Of a stretch of 64,000 nucleotides of DNA, positions 36,508 through 46,479 are shown one piece after another. A model generated the notes under the pieces. That model saw nothing but the letters and a program-made list of their open reading frames with translations, did no database searches and had not been told where the DNA came from. The translations under genes and the position numbers were made by a program. The stretch is from Cylindrospermum sp. NIES-4074. Its GTDB lineage: Bacteria; Cyanobacteriota; Cyanobacteriia; Cyanobacteriales; Nostocaceae. The stretch is from the NCBI GenBank assembly GCA_003994795.1, contig AP018272.1, positions 124,001 to 188,000 of the forward strand. The letters are read 5' to 3'. The number at the start of each line of letters is the position of its first letter. The first letter of the stretch is position 1.

Positions 36508-37644
36508 ATGAGTGAATACCAGTATTATGAATTTCAAGCTTTAGATAGAATCTTAACAAAAACTGAGCAGAGTTACGTTGAGAGTCTTTCTAGTAGAGTC
36601 GAATTATCACCAACGAAGGCAGTTTTTACTTATAGTTACGGTGACTTTCGTGGACACCCCCAAGATTTATTAGAAAAGTGTTTTGATGTCATGTTGTACA
36701 TGGCTAACTGGGGAAGTAGACAGCTTTTATTTCGGTTTCCGAAGAAACTGGTAGATACTGCTCTAATTAAGCAATATTGTGTAGATGATTGTATTTCTAC
36801 TTCTACTACTCCAAACTATCTAATTCTTAACATCAATATCGATGATGAAGAATATCGAGATTGGATAGAAGGTGAGGGTTGGCTGTCTAATTTAGCATTA
36901 CTGAGAGATGAATTATTGCAAGGTGATTTCCGGGTTTTATATTTGGCTTGGTTGAAAGCTAAGACCAGAGTATCCGATGAGTATGAAGTATCTGAAGATG
37001 AGGAAGATGTGCTAGAACCATCTGTACCTGCCAATCTGCAAAAGTTGTCGGACTCTCTCCAAAGTTTTGTTGAGTTTTTTAAGATTGATAATGATTTAAT
37101 TGCAGTAGCAGCAAAAGCTAGTAATTCTTCTACACAGGAAGAATTTGAATCTTTAGAAGAATTAATTCCAACTTTACCAGAAGCAGAACGTAACGAGTTT
37201 TTAGTTAAAGTCCTCAGGGGTGAACCATTAATTGGAGTTCAATTAGCAAAAAGATTGAAAGAATTATCTAATAGTCAAATCGCTTTAGTTCAAGGTAACA
37301 GTAACAGGAGAGCGCTCTCCCAACTACTGGCTAGTGCAAAAGATTATACTAAACTTCGCCAAGAGCAAGAGCTTGAAGGAGCAAAACAGGCAAGAATTCG
37401 TCAATTATCCGCACTAGCTCCCAAAGAAGCCAAATTATGGGAGGAGGTTTTTAGATTGATTGCTCTCAAGCAATCCAAACCTTATGATGAAGCAGTCGCT
37501 CATTTGATAAATTTACGCGATTTAGCAGAACATCAAAGCCAGTTAGAGAAGTTTAAGTTACGCATTCAGCAAATGCAAACAGATTACAGCAATCGTCCTG
37601 GTTTACTCTCACGTTTGCAAAAGGTAGGGTTGTTAACACTTTAA
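36508..37644 (+). CDS. Hypothetical protein of the YYEFQALDR type
   Basis: 378 residues with AAAGAGG before the ATG. The opening YQYYEFQALDRILTKTEQSY and the stretch YGDFRGHPQDLLEKCFDVML, then MANWGSRQLLFRFP, mark a family found in several bacteria near SWIM zinc-finger or SNF2 helicase genes. Residues 165-200 are acidic. The C-terminal third is helical with a Lys/Gln-rich heptad region. No enzymatic motif is visible. It follows the gene at 35211 in the same direction after 256 bp. Confidence 0.55.
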   Translation: MSEYQYYEFQALDRILTKTEQSYVESLSSRVELSPTKAVFTYSYGDFRGHPQDLLEKCFDVMLYMANWGSRQLLFRFPKKLVDTALIKQYCVDDCISTSTTPNYLILNINIDDEEYRDWIEGEGWLSNLALLRDELLQGDFRVLYLAWLKAKTRVSDEYEVSEDEEDVLEPSVPANLQKLSDSLQSFVEFFKIDNDLIAVAAKASNSSTQEEFESLEELIPTLPEAERNEFLVKVLRGEPLIGVQLAKRLKELSNSQIALVQGNSNRRALSQLLASAKDYTKLRQEQELEGAKQARIRQLSALAPKEAKLWEEVFRLIALKQSKPYDEAVAHLINLRDLAEHQSQLEKFKLRIQQMQTDYSNRPGLLSRLQKVGLLTL

Positions 37645-37774
37645 TTAACGTTGCTGAAAGCAAGTATGAATTTAATGCTGTATTTGATATTTTCTTTGCC
37701 GATGTCCAGGAGTATTTTAATTAGCTTGCTACAACCGTTTAGCAAAGTTTTAGCTATTTATATTTATACATATA

Positions 37775-38781
<1,007 letters not shown>

Positions 38782-38810
38782 CTTTTTTCCACGAGATACC
38801 CCATCCCATT

Positions 38811-40067
38811 CTAGTTGTTTTTTCGCATCAAGCTGTTTAAGGTGGAAGCTGTTTCTTCTGGTTTCCCAGACCCAGGAAAAACTAAAACACTCTTGATGGC
38901 AGGGTTATCTACTAATTCTTTTAAACGATGAAATTGTCGCTCACTAATGGCAACTCCCGCATAATTTTTGGCGTAATTTAGTTCCTCTTGGAAATTAGCA
39001 TCGTTATAAGCTTGAATAAACACTCTATCGATATTCCATTTTTGCCAATCAGCTGCAAAATATCGTTTAGCCCAATAAGGATTATGATGACAAATATCAA
39101 AACTAACTGAAGAGTTAGCTTGTTTCATTCCTGTTATCATTTGCTGCAAAAAAGTAGTTAACTTAGCGGTACGATCTACTTTTCCTGGTAATTCAGCATA
39201 ATAGCCTAGATAATCATCCCATTGCACAGCATCAATTTTTGGATACTTTTGGACAAATTCTACTAAGATATTTTTAAAGAAATTAGCAACTTCAGGAATC
39301 TCTACATCCAGGACATAATGCTCGATACCAGGATATGTTTTATCCACGCCGGGAACAATCCATTTTCGAGAAATTGCTAAATCAAAAATCGGGCTATTTT
39401 TATCTATTTTAATACCTTTCTCAAAATAAGCGTGGACTTGCATTCCCTGTTTATGCGCCTCATCAATTAGCCAATCTAGCCATTGCTCTTGAAACAGGTT
39501 TGGACAACTTTTATAACCTAATGTTTGCTGCATAACCTTGCTATTGTACATCGTGCAACCGTTACCCCAAACACCATGAATAATTGTATTAAATCCTTGA
39601 GAGTGATAGTAACGAACTCTTTGACGAATTGTTTGTTCGTCGGCATTATTAGTGATTTGGTAGCGACTTAAATAAATTCCTCTAATTACTTTTTTCTCCC
39701 AAGGGGTTTGAGGTAATGGTGTTTTCTGAGATAATGGCGTTGTTTGAGGTAATGGCTTTTTTTGAGGTAATGGCTTTTTTTGAGGTAATGGTGTTGTTTG
39801 AGGTAATGGCGTTGTTTTAATTGAGGTTTGTTTATGATTAGGAGCGATATTGCCAGTGCTTGATAAAGAAGGAGTAGGGGAAGAAGCAATCGGCGTAGGA
39901 TTCAAAATAGGAATAGTAATTTGTTGCAATTGAGGTAAAAATTTGCTAATGTCTAAATTTCCTTTCTGGCTGAACCACCAATAACCACCTCCTAAAATAG
40001 CTATGATTATAGAGAACGGAATATTGGTGCATCCACATCCATTTGGCTCTTTCTTTTGGGGCGACAT
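38811..40067 (-). CDS. Membrane-anchored GHL10-type glycoside hydrolase-like protein
   Basis: 418 residues. A short N-terminal segment [18 protein letters not shown] is a membrane anchor or uncleaved signal. About 65-120 is a Pro/Thr-rich linker with six tandem LPQ(K/T)(K/T)P units. The catalytic-like domain from ~125 begins [14 protein letters not shown], with later [24 protein letters not shown] (a candidate acidic pair) and [20 protein letters not shown]. This matches the YngK/DUF187 barrel family thought to act on cell-wall or extracellular polysaccharide. The tandem linker repeats are visible at DNA level as GGTAATGGCTTTTTTTGA units. Confidence 0.7.
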   Translation of the reverse strand: MSPQKKEPNGCGCTNIPFSIIIAILGGGYWWFSQKGNLDISKFLPQLQQITIPILNPTPIASSPTPSLSSTGNIAPNHKQTSIKTTPLPQTTPLPQKKPLPQKKPLPQTTPLSQKTPLPQTPWEKKVIRGIYLSRYQITNNADEQTIRQRVRYYHSQGFNTIIHGVWGNGCTMYNSKVMQQTLGYKSCPNLFQEQWLDWLIDEAHKQGMQVHAYFEKGIKIDKNSPIFDLAISRKWIVPGVDKTYPGIEHYVLDVEIPEVANFFKNILVEFVQKYPKIDAVQWDDYLGYYAELPGKVDRTAKLTTFLQQMITGMKQANSSVSFDICHHNPYWAKRYFAADWQKWNIDRVFIQAYNDANFQEELNYAKNYAGVAISERQFHRLKELVDNPAIKSVLVFPGSGKPEETASTLNSLMRKNN

Positions 40068-40206
40068 AGTAATATAATGATTGGCTGGTAATCTTGCTCT
40101 AGACTAGAGGCAAGAGGAATCTAGAAGATTAAAGTGTACCGAGTTTTTGAAATGTAAAGCGCTCTTTTCACCAACAAAAATCCAATGGGGATTCTATATT
40201 TGTTGG

Positions 40207-40590
40207 TTATAGCTCAAAAATTTCTGGTCTTTCAATAATGAACCATTCATGATACAAAATTGCTAAAAAGAAGTTTTCATTTCTCAGGCGGTCACAAACT
40301 GCCATAAAGCCAGAAAAGAAGGGGTCATTATCATAGGTAGTATCAGCTAAAAATAGCGTTAGCGATTTTCTACCTTCACTCCAAATGGCACGGATTATAG
40401 AAATATTGGGGTGATGAGATTTATCGACAGGCAATAATACTGAATACCCATCAATCTCCATAAATTCCGGTTCCTCATATTTCAAAACAGATTCCCAATC
40501 TTCTGGACCTTCATGTTTTTCAATAATTCTATCCCACCTCACTAGTTTAATTTTTTCTAGAGTTTCTGGTGATAAATCTGATGATTTCAT
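40207..40590 (-). CDS. Hypothetical protein
   Basis: 127 residues, acidic and without Cys clusters or membrane segments. The core LVRWDRIIEKHEGPEDWESV and the ending ILYHEWFIIERPEIFEL are distinctive but not recognised. Genes of this size often serve as immunity or accessory proteins in cyanobacteria; nothing here proves it. It lies between the GHL10-like gene and the methyltransferase gene, all on the minus strand, but with gaps above 100 bp. Confidence 0.5.
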   Translation of the reverse strand: MKSSDLSPETLEKIKLVRWDRIIEKHEGPEDWESVLKYEEPEFMEIDGYSVLLPVDKSHHPNISIIRAIWSEGRKSLTLFLADTTYDNDPFFSGFMAVCDRLRNENFFLAILYHEWFIIERPEIFEL

Positions 40591-40665
40591 ATCTTTGGTG
40601 AAATCAATATTTGAGAGTGCCCTGATAATTTCATATCTTTTACCAAATCGATATTTGAGAGTGCC
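40578..40665. repeat. Two ~44 bp imperfect direct repeats
   Basis: CTGATGATTTCATATCTTTG and CTGATAATTTCATATCTTTT begin two units that both end ATATTTGAGAGTGCC. The first unit overlaps the start codon region of the 40207-40590 gene, so the duplication placed a second copy of its 5' end upstream. Confidence 0.6.
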
Positions 40666-40696
40666 TACTGTTAGGCATTAGCTGACAGATGAATGG

Positions 40697-41686
40697 TTAA
40701 GTTTCGTCCAAAGAAAACACATAAGCAATACTACTTTCCCAATTTACTGTTTGATTGAGCAAATACTTGCTGAATATCTCCTTTATAGCTGTTAATTCCT
40801 GTGGTTGCAGAGTAAGAGCCAGACGGTCTAGATAACTTGGTCGCTTTGCTCCCGTAGTAAACAAACGATTGAGAAAAGCCGATGTAATGTGCATTTGGGT
40901 CGAACTCTGCTCCAAAACTACTTCCACTATTAAACCTGCCGCTTCAAAAGCCATTCGCAAATCCTCAGCGTCCCAATTCAGCATTGGGTCTGATGAATCA
41001 GTATACATAGCTTCCTCCGCCGTCACTAGGCGATCGCACAACTTGGCATCAAGCTTTTGTCGGTCTAGCAAACGGTAAAGCCTTTGTGTATGGCGTGGTA
41101 CAGTCTCTGCAAGTACAAGTCTTCCTGACTGGGGTAATAATTGAGCTAAAACTTGGGCAGCAGCCATTTTATCAGGCTCATTTAATAGCGCATTCCGACC
41201 AATAATACAGTCAAATTGCACACCTGGCGCTTGGGACGCTAACACAACAGGTAACTCAGTTATCTTTGCATTTACCACCATTGGTCGTCTCAACTCAGAG
41301 AGCGCCGCAGCTTGTTCCACTAAAGCTTGGGCATCGCTTTCGCTATGAACACAGGCACAAACGCCGCCTTCCGGAGCATGACGAACTGCTTCCCAGGTCA
41401 ATAAACCACTGCCTGCATTGATATCTAACACGACATGATGGCGCTGTAATTGGGCTAAAGTGAAAATCCGCTCTCGTACCTCTGCCAACTGTGTACTAAC
41501 CTGAGAAAGTGCGCGTTGCAACCAACGCTCAGATGCTCGGTCAGTAGCTCCATAGGTCAGCACTTCTACAGGGAAAACGCCTACACCTTCTAATAAAGCA
41601 GCCAGTTGAGCTTCCCGACGACGTGCCACCTGCATATTAATTTCACCCTCAAAACCTTGGGTTGAGGGTTGGAAGCTAGTTAGCAT
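40697..41686 (-). CDS. Methyltransferase domain related to the RarA-fusion C-terminus
   Basis: 329 residues. It resembles the C-terminal half of the cyanobacterial RarA (MgsA-type AAA+)/unknown-domain fusion: VEVLTYGATDRASERWLQRA, an SAM-binding-like VVLDINAGSGLLTWEAVRHA, FDCIIGRNALL, then GRLVLAETVPRHTQRLYRLL and YLLNQTVNWES near the end. No AAA+ module precedes it, so this is either a truncated fusion gene or a free-standing paralogue. The SAM motif is D-x-N-A-G-S-G, reasonably intact. Substrate unknown. Confidence 0.65.
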   Translation of the reverse strand: MLTSFQPSTQGFEGEINMQVARRREAQLAALLEGVGVFPVEVLTYGATDRASERWLQRALSQVSTQLAEVRERIFTLAQLQRHHVVLDINAGSGLLTWEAVRHAPEGGVCACVHSESDAQALVEQAAALSELRRPMVVNAKITELPVVLASQAPGVQFDCIIGRNALLNEPDKMAAAQVLAQLLPQSGRLVLAETVPRHTQRLYRLLDRQKLDAKLCDRLVTAEEAMYTDSSDPMLNWDAEDLRMAFEAAGLIVEVVLEQSSTQMHITSAFLNRLFTTGAKRPSYLDRLALTLQPQELTAIKEIFSKYLLNQTVNWESSIAYVFSLDET

Positions 41687-41789
41687 TTTCCTCCAAGTTC
41701 TCAGAATGCTTCTTTGCCAGGAAAAATATTGAATTTCTGACTACAGCCTACACCTTATCTAATAAATAATTCCTGTGCCTAAGTTGTAA

Positions 41790-42008
41790 TTAACTTACTT
41801 GGGTAGTTTTTCTAGCAACCAAATATTGCTCGACCGCTTCGCGAATCAAATCGGGTATTGTGCATTTTTCCTGCTCGGCCAAGTTTTTGAGATGCTGCTT
41901 CATTTGCGGATGCATCAGCACCTTCACCTGTTCTGAGAGCGGCTCATCTCTGCCATAGTCAAAGCGATACTTGGTTCCAAAATCGGGATTGCCACCAGGT
42001 CTCGCCAT
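41790..42008 (-). CDS. CopG/RHH-like small DNA-binding protein
   Basis: 72 residues from the second ATG (MARPGGNPDFGTKYRFDYGR), which suits related cyanobacterial proteins better than the first. SEQVKVLMHPQMKQHLKNLA then IPDLIREAVEQYLVAR fits a ribbon-helix-helix fold. Such proteins regulate plasmid partition or copy number and toxin-antitoxin loci. It is divergent from the ParB-like gene at 42113, and the ~100 bp between them probably carries their shared control region. Confidence 0.65.
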   Translation of the reverse strand: MARPGGNPDFGTKYRFDYGRDEPLSEQVKVLMHPQMKQHLKNLAEQEKCTIPDLIREAVEQYLVARKTTQVS

Positions 42009-42112
42009 TAGTTTCACACTTGTAACGACTATCTAATTATATCGCAACTGGCATCACGCAAATATTTCTGAATCTGAAACCTTAATTGCGTGGTACTACG
42101 TTATAATTGCGA

Positions 42113-43036
42113 ATGTATCTGACCAGGAGCGCAAGTGAGATGATTGATGCGCCGCTTGACTTGACTGCCACCCCCAACAGTGAAAATTTGGCTCTTGATG
42201 CTACAAAGAGTGATGCTGCTAATACAATAGCAATATTTGCTACTGAAGAACTAACTGAGGAAGAAGAGCGCTCGCGCCTGCATTTAGAGCGGCAAGTAGA
42301 GAGGGCATTTTACGAAGCTGGGAAAGCTTTGAGACAATTAAGGGAAAGAAGGTTGTATCGTAGCTCCCACAAAACTTTTGAGGAGTATTGTCTGGATAGA
42401 TTTGGGTACACACGCATGTCGGCTGCTTATAAAATTGCCGCAGTGACAGTTATAGATAATTTGTCAACCAATGGTTTACAAAATGCTGAAATGTCTACAA
42501 ATGGTTTACAAATTCTGCCCACTAACGAGCGTCAAGTAAGACCCTTGGTTCCTCTAGAACCTGGAGTACAATGCACTGCATGGCAGCAAGCAGTGGAGGC
42601 GGCAGGTGGTAAAGTACCATCAGGACGTATTGTCAAAAGTATTGTGGACAAGATACGCGAAAGAACTCAGCTACCCAACCCCTATCGCCTGGGAGAAGTC
42701 TGTCAAATTTTACCCAAAGATCATCCCGAACTCAAGGGCAAAAGTGGATGTTGGGGAATTATCACTCATCTGGGTGATTATAGTTGCACGATTACTACCT
42801 GGGAAGGCGAGTATACCGTCAAGATAGAAAACCTCAAGTCCCTGGAGTGTATTGATGCTGAGTGCGAATATATGCAGCAATTGTGTCAGCGTCTTGTCAG
42901 ATTGCATCAGGTGGGTAATCTTGATGCTGCTGTGGGTTGGTTATTGGCTGGTTTAGGTAAGCGACAGCAAACATTTTTGACTCCACTGCAAGAAAAGTTA
43001 CTGGCTATTGTTGAAGAAGAGTGCGGACTGATCTAA
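42113..43036 (+). CDS. Plasmid-type ParB/KorB-like DNA-binding protein
   Basis: About 307 residues from ATG 42113; ATG 42140 with AGGAG upstream is also possible. The N-terminal acidic part leads to a helical region AFYEAGKALRQLRERRLYRS then FEEYCLDRFGYTRMSAAYKI, similar to phage/plasmid KilA/ParB-associated helix-turn-helix proteins. Later QVRPLVPLEP and WQQAVEAAGGKVPSGRIVKS recur in plasmid-borne cyanobacterial relatives. A C-terminal domain (RLGEVCQILPKDHPELKGKS then GCWGIITHL) looks like a small beta-barrel. Likely role: partition or plasmid regulation. Confidence 0.55.
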   Translation: MYLTRSASEMIDAPLDLTATPNSENLALDATKSDAANTIAIFATEELTEEEERSRLHLERQVERAFYEAGKALRQLRERRLYRSSHKTFEEYCLDRFGYTRMSAAYKIAAVTVIDNLSTNGLQNAEMSTNGLQILPTNERQVRPLVPLEPGVQCTAWQQAVEAAGGKVPSGRIVKSIVDKIRERTQLPNPYRLGEVCQILPKDHPELKGKSGCWGIITHLGDYSCTITTWEGEYTVKIENLKSLECIDAECEYMQQLCQRLVRLHQVGNLDAAVGWLLAGLGKRQQTFLTPLQEKLLAIVEEECGLI

Positions 43037-43217
43037 TTGTCTAAGTATAGGGTTTTACCAGTTCGTAATCTTATTGAGTGCCGCTTTCGCCCTATCGGTA
43101 GCTCTTTCAATTCGCCACGGATTTATGAAATGCAGTGATAAAAAATTAAATAAATCAGCTTAAAAATAGGTTTAATTATCAAGATATAGCAAAAAAACAA
43201 AAGACCAGGAGTTAATT

Positions 43218-43442
43218 ATGGCTTTATCAGAAGCTTATCAGCAATGGGAACAAAAAACTTTACAGCAAGGACAGCGGTTGGGTTTAGAAAATTTGTTGAA
43301 GGTGCGATTTGGTACTTTAGATGAAGAATTGTCTAGAGTAATTGAACCCCTACTACGGTTACCGCCAGAGGAATATACTCGCCTGTGTATACAGTTATCC
43401 CGTGGGGAATTGTTAGCAAGATTTAACAGTAGGTTAGATTGA
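43218..43442 (+). CDS. DUF4351-type small protein
   Basis: 74 residues with CCAGGAG before the ATG. RLGLENLLKVRFGTLDEELS then LPPEEYTRLCIQLSRGELLA is the DUF4351 signature, normally found at the C-terminus of Rpn/PD-(D/E)XK transposase-like proteins. Here it stands alone, so it may be a remnant or a free-standing version. Confidence 0.6.
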   Translation: MALSEAYQQWEQKTLQQGQRLGLENLLKVRFGTLDEELSRVIEPLLRLPPEEYTRLCIQLSRGELLARFNSRLD

Positions 43443-43552
43443 ACAACAGTAACAGTATATTACCAATAAAGTGCCTAAGAATAGGTTATTCACTCAAATA
43501 CAGTGTGGTTTGTTTACTAAAATACACTGTAGCCGTGGCTAGATAAGCAAGA

Positions 43553-44677
43553 TCAGCAGCAAGTTGTTTGCACAGGGAAATAAACCGTGAAGATGCTGCC
43601 TTTCCCTACAGTCGATGAAACAGAGATATTTCCCTGATGGGCTTCTACAATTTGACGGGACAAATATAATCCTAAACCGTTTCCCCGACGCTGATGCTTG
43701 CCTTGTCGGAAGCGATCAAATAAAAGTAATTGTTCTTCTTCGCTCATGCCAATACCTGTGTCCTCTACTTCAATTGCTACCCCTTGAGCAGTAAAATTGA
43801 GGCGAACTTCTACTGAACCAGCATCGGTGAAGCGAATAGCGTTACCAACTAAGTTAGTGAGGAGTCGGCGCAGTTCCAGGCGATCGCCACTAACTCTAAC
43901 TAAAGACGGTTCAGTACCCTCTGTCAAGACAGCTTTGAGAGTTAACTGTTTAACATCTGCCAAAGGCATTAGTTCTTGTACTACTTGTTGGCATAATTCC
44001 CACAGGTCAACAACAAAGAAATCCAAAACTTTGCCTCCAGCTTCGTACTGGTGAACCTCTAACAAGGTATCGACCATTGACAACAAAGTTTGGTTACTCT
44101 GAGCCATTTGTTCTAAATATTCCTGCATCGCTGATAAGGTATTGCCAAAAGTACCTTTTTGCAACAACTTCAGGAATTGGTCAGCGGCTATCAACGGAGT
44201 CCGCAAGTCGTGAGTCAAGCGGGTCACAAAATCCTCTCGTCGCTGACTAAGGAGCAGTTGTTCGTCCATACTATGTTTCAGTCTCAGCAAGGCCCGCACC
44301 CTCGCCAGTAATTCCTCTTTATCTACCGGCTTGCGAATAAATTCATCAGCACCTGCATCTAAACCTTTGACGACACTTGATTGTTCAGAACCTGTCACCA
44401 GCAAAATTGGGATAAAAGGTAAGTTTGAGTTCTGCTTAATTTGCCGAGTGACTTCATAGCCATCAATATCTGGCATCACCACATCTAGCAGTACCAAGTC
44501 GGGAGGAGATTCAGCAATTTGTATTAATGCTTTAGCACCACTGTCGGCAACGATTACGTTGTATCCCTTCAGCTTCAAAATGACTTCCAATAAGCGGAGG
44601 CTGTCGGCTGAGTCATCCACCAGCAGAATACTATGTTTTCTTTCTTTTGAAGTTGTATTCCAAGAGAAAGTGTTCAT
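43553..44677 (-). CDS. Response regulator - histidine kinase hybrid
   Basis: 374 residues. Residues ~18-130 are a receiver domain (ILLVDDSADS, phospho-Asp in LVLLDVVMPDIDG, Lys in FIRKPV). Residues ~145-215 are HisKA with the phospho-acceptor His in THDLRTPL. Residues ~250-372 are the ATPase domain with NAIRFTDAGSV (N box), VEDTGIGM (G1) and GNGLGLYLS (G2). There is no membrane segment, so it is cytoplasmic and probably takes part in a multi-step relay. The regulator gene at 45538 is a possible partner, though a MITE lies between. Confidence 0.85.
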   Translation of the reverse strand: MNTFSWNTTSKERKHSILLVDDSADSLRLLEVILKLKGYNVIVADSGAKALIQIAESPPDLVLLDVVMPDIDGYEVTRQIKQNSNLPFIPILLVTGSEQSSVVKGLDAGADEFIRKPVDKEELLARVRALLRLKHSMDEQLLLSQRREDFVTRLTHDLRTPLIAADQFLKLLQKGTFGNTLSAMQEYLEQMAQSNQTLLSMVDTLLEVHQYEAGGKVLDFFVVDLWELCQQVVQELMPLADVKQLTLKAVLTEGTEPSLVRVSGDRLELRRLLTNLVGNAIRFTDAGSVEVRLNFTAQGVAIEVEDTGIGMSEEEQLLLFDRFRQGKHQRRGNGLGLYLSRQIVEAHQGNISVSSTVGKGSIFTVYFPVQTTCC

Positions 44678-44742
44678 GCAGGTTAATCAATGCAAGGATT
44701 TATTAAAGAGCGTTATGGGGAGCTTGTAACCTTTTTAAATTT

Positions 44743-45028
44743 GTAAGCATTCAGGTATCAGCGGTCAGCAGTCAGCGTTCGACTGAGCGTTCGCGTAGCG
44801 TCTCGTAGAGAAGTCAGTCAGCGTTCGACTGAGCGTTCGCGTAGCGTCTCGGAGAGAAGCCGTTCGCGTAGCGTTCCGCAGGAAAGTCTAAAACCGCGTT
44901 TTAGACCGAGTTAAAGGATTTTAAGTTGGGGAAACTTACACCAAAGACAATTAGTAATCCCCCTGCCAGAATGCTCATAAATTCTTTAAGGAAAGCTGAT
45001 AGCTTGAGGCTACAGGCTAAATGCTTAC
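44743..45028. repeat. MITE-like element, family A, copy 2
   Basis: Ends GTAAGCATTCAG and CTAAATGCTTAC, flanked by an exact 8 bp target duplication TTAAATTT (44735-44742 and 45029-45036). The interior holds two tandem GCGTTCGACTGAGCGTTCGC units absent or reduced in copy 1, which explains the length difference. Confidence 0.8.
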
Positions 45029-45112
45029 TTAAATTTGGGATTTTGAATCTTTTAATTCCATTATCTAAAATCTAAAATTCGGTTAACAATAAGGGTGTAG
45101 GGTGTAGAGAAC

Positions 45113-45132
45113 CCCATCAATTTATTGATGGG
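45113..45132. terminator. Short hairpin in long intergenic region
   Basis: CCCATCAATTTATTGATGGG forms an 8 bp stem. Between 45029 and 45537 no gene is supported; a proposed frame at 45217-45453 shows no coding character. The hairpin may end a transcript or be a REP-type repeat. Confidence 0.4.
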
Positions 45133-45537
45133 CTTGATATTAAGAATACTATTAACCTCATACAAGGTATCTTGGTTAATATTCTTGTACAATTTTCCCT
45201 TAATAAATTAAATTAATTGGCTCTGTATCCTTTTTCTTCTCCTGTGGTTGTCGCTGCGCTTGGAGGGGCTAAATTCTTCCCCTATACCCCACACCTTACT
45301 CCGAAGGGGCTTGGTCAGGATAAACTGTGGAGATTTCAGTTTAACCCCGGTATTTTTAGATTTGTTAATACTTTGGGAAGATTTTTTCAGAGAATTTTCA
45401 GCCTGGAAATACAGCTTTACCTTCCAATGGATAGGTTTTGGCTGAATAGCTGAAACTTTTCGTCCAATGGAGTGATCTGTTTTCTCACAACCATATTCGA
45501 TAGTTGTTCAAGTAAAGATACCAAGCTATTAAGATAA

Positions 45538-46257
45538 ATGATGGGAGATATCCGAGTGGCAATTATTGAAGACCACAGCTTAACGCGGATTGGGATGCGT
45601 AGCTCTCTCAATGAGCAGGAAGGTATTCAAGTTGTGGGTGATGAAGCTACGGCTGACAAGGGATTGAAACTGCTCCGAAGTACAAAGCCAGACATAGCAA
45701 TTATCGATATTGGCTTGCCGGATAGGGACGGGATATGGCTGGTGGAGCAGTTCCGGGAATCTTTCGGGTCAGAAGCAGTGCAAACTAAAGTAATGATGCT
45801 CACTTCCTTTGCCAAAGAGCAGATGGTACTGGCAGCGTTTGCCGCCGGGGCAGACTCTTACTGCGTCAAGACAATTAAATTTGAGTTGTTGCTAGAAGCG
45901 TTGTACATGACCTATGAAGGTCAGTCGTGGATTGACCCAGCGATCGCTAGAATTGTTCTCAAGCATACTCGTCAATCGGCGGCAACTGTGGCGAAAGCGA
46001 ATGCCGCTCATACAGTGACAATTTCTGCTATTGACCCAGAGCAAGCAAGTATTCTGGAAGCAGATCCACTGACAAATCGGGAACTGCAAGTCTTGGAGTT
46101 AATTGTCCAAGGGTATAGCAATAACGAGATTGCCCAGAAACTCTATCTCAGCCTGGGAAGTGTCAAAGTATATGTGCGGGGAGTTTTGAACAAGCTTTGT
46201 GCAAGCGATCGCACTCAAGCAGCAGTATTGGCCTTGCGGGCTGGTTTGCTCAATTGA
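45538..46257 (+). CDS. NarL/LuxR-family response regulator
   Basis: 239 residues. The N-terminal receiver has the acidic pair in IIEDHSLTR, phospho-Asp in AIIDIGLPDRDG and Lys in SYCVKTIKF, so it is likely phosphorylated. The C-terminal LuxR helix-turn-helix begins LTNRELQVLELIVQGYSNNE, then IAQKLYLSLGSVKVYVRGVL. A linker with Ala-rich sequence joins them. It binds DNA as a transcription factor; targets are unknown. The hybrid kinase at 43553 lies divergently upstream. Confidence 0.85.
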   Translation: MMGDIRVAIIEDHSLTRIGMRSSLNEQEGIQVVGDEATADKGLKLLRSTKPDIAIIDIGLPDRDGIWLVEQFRESFGSEAVQTKVMMLTSFAKEQMVLAAFAAGADSYCVKTIKFELLLEALYMTYEGQSWIDPAIARIVLKHTRQSAATVAKANAAHTVTISAIDPEQASILEADPLTNRELQVLELIVQGYSNNEIAQKLYLSLGSVKVYVRGVLNKLCASDRTQAAVLALRAGLLN

Positions 46258-46479
46258 ATTCACTGTACAGTTCTGTTATGACTTTTCACAGGACTTTTGG
46301 GTTTGTGCGCTCGCCTCATAAAGGAGCGCTCCGCGCGATGGCGCGAACGCGCGTAGCGTGTCCAAAGGACTCAGGACGAGGACGCCTGCACTGAGGGCGA
46401 TCGCCCAATCATTCTGATTAATCGAATTTTCAGGACAAATTTAGTAGATGAAACCAAGTCTGGAAGAGGATTTTTAGGC
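46258..46479. repeat. Short palindromic repeats between convergent genes
   Basis: GCGCTCCGCGCGATGGCGCG followed by AACGCGCGTAGCGTGTCC is a Nostoc-type palindromic repeat, followed by a HIP1-like GGGCGATCGCCC. No gene seen. Confidence 0.5.

Noticed and set aside
45217-45453. Possible 78-residue protein
   Set aside because: No homologue-like pattern, overlapping alternative frames, low-complexity start; treated as intergenic.
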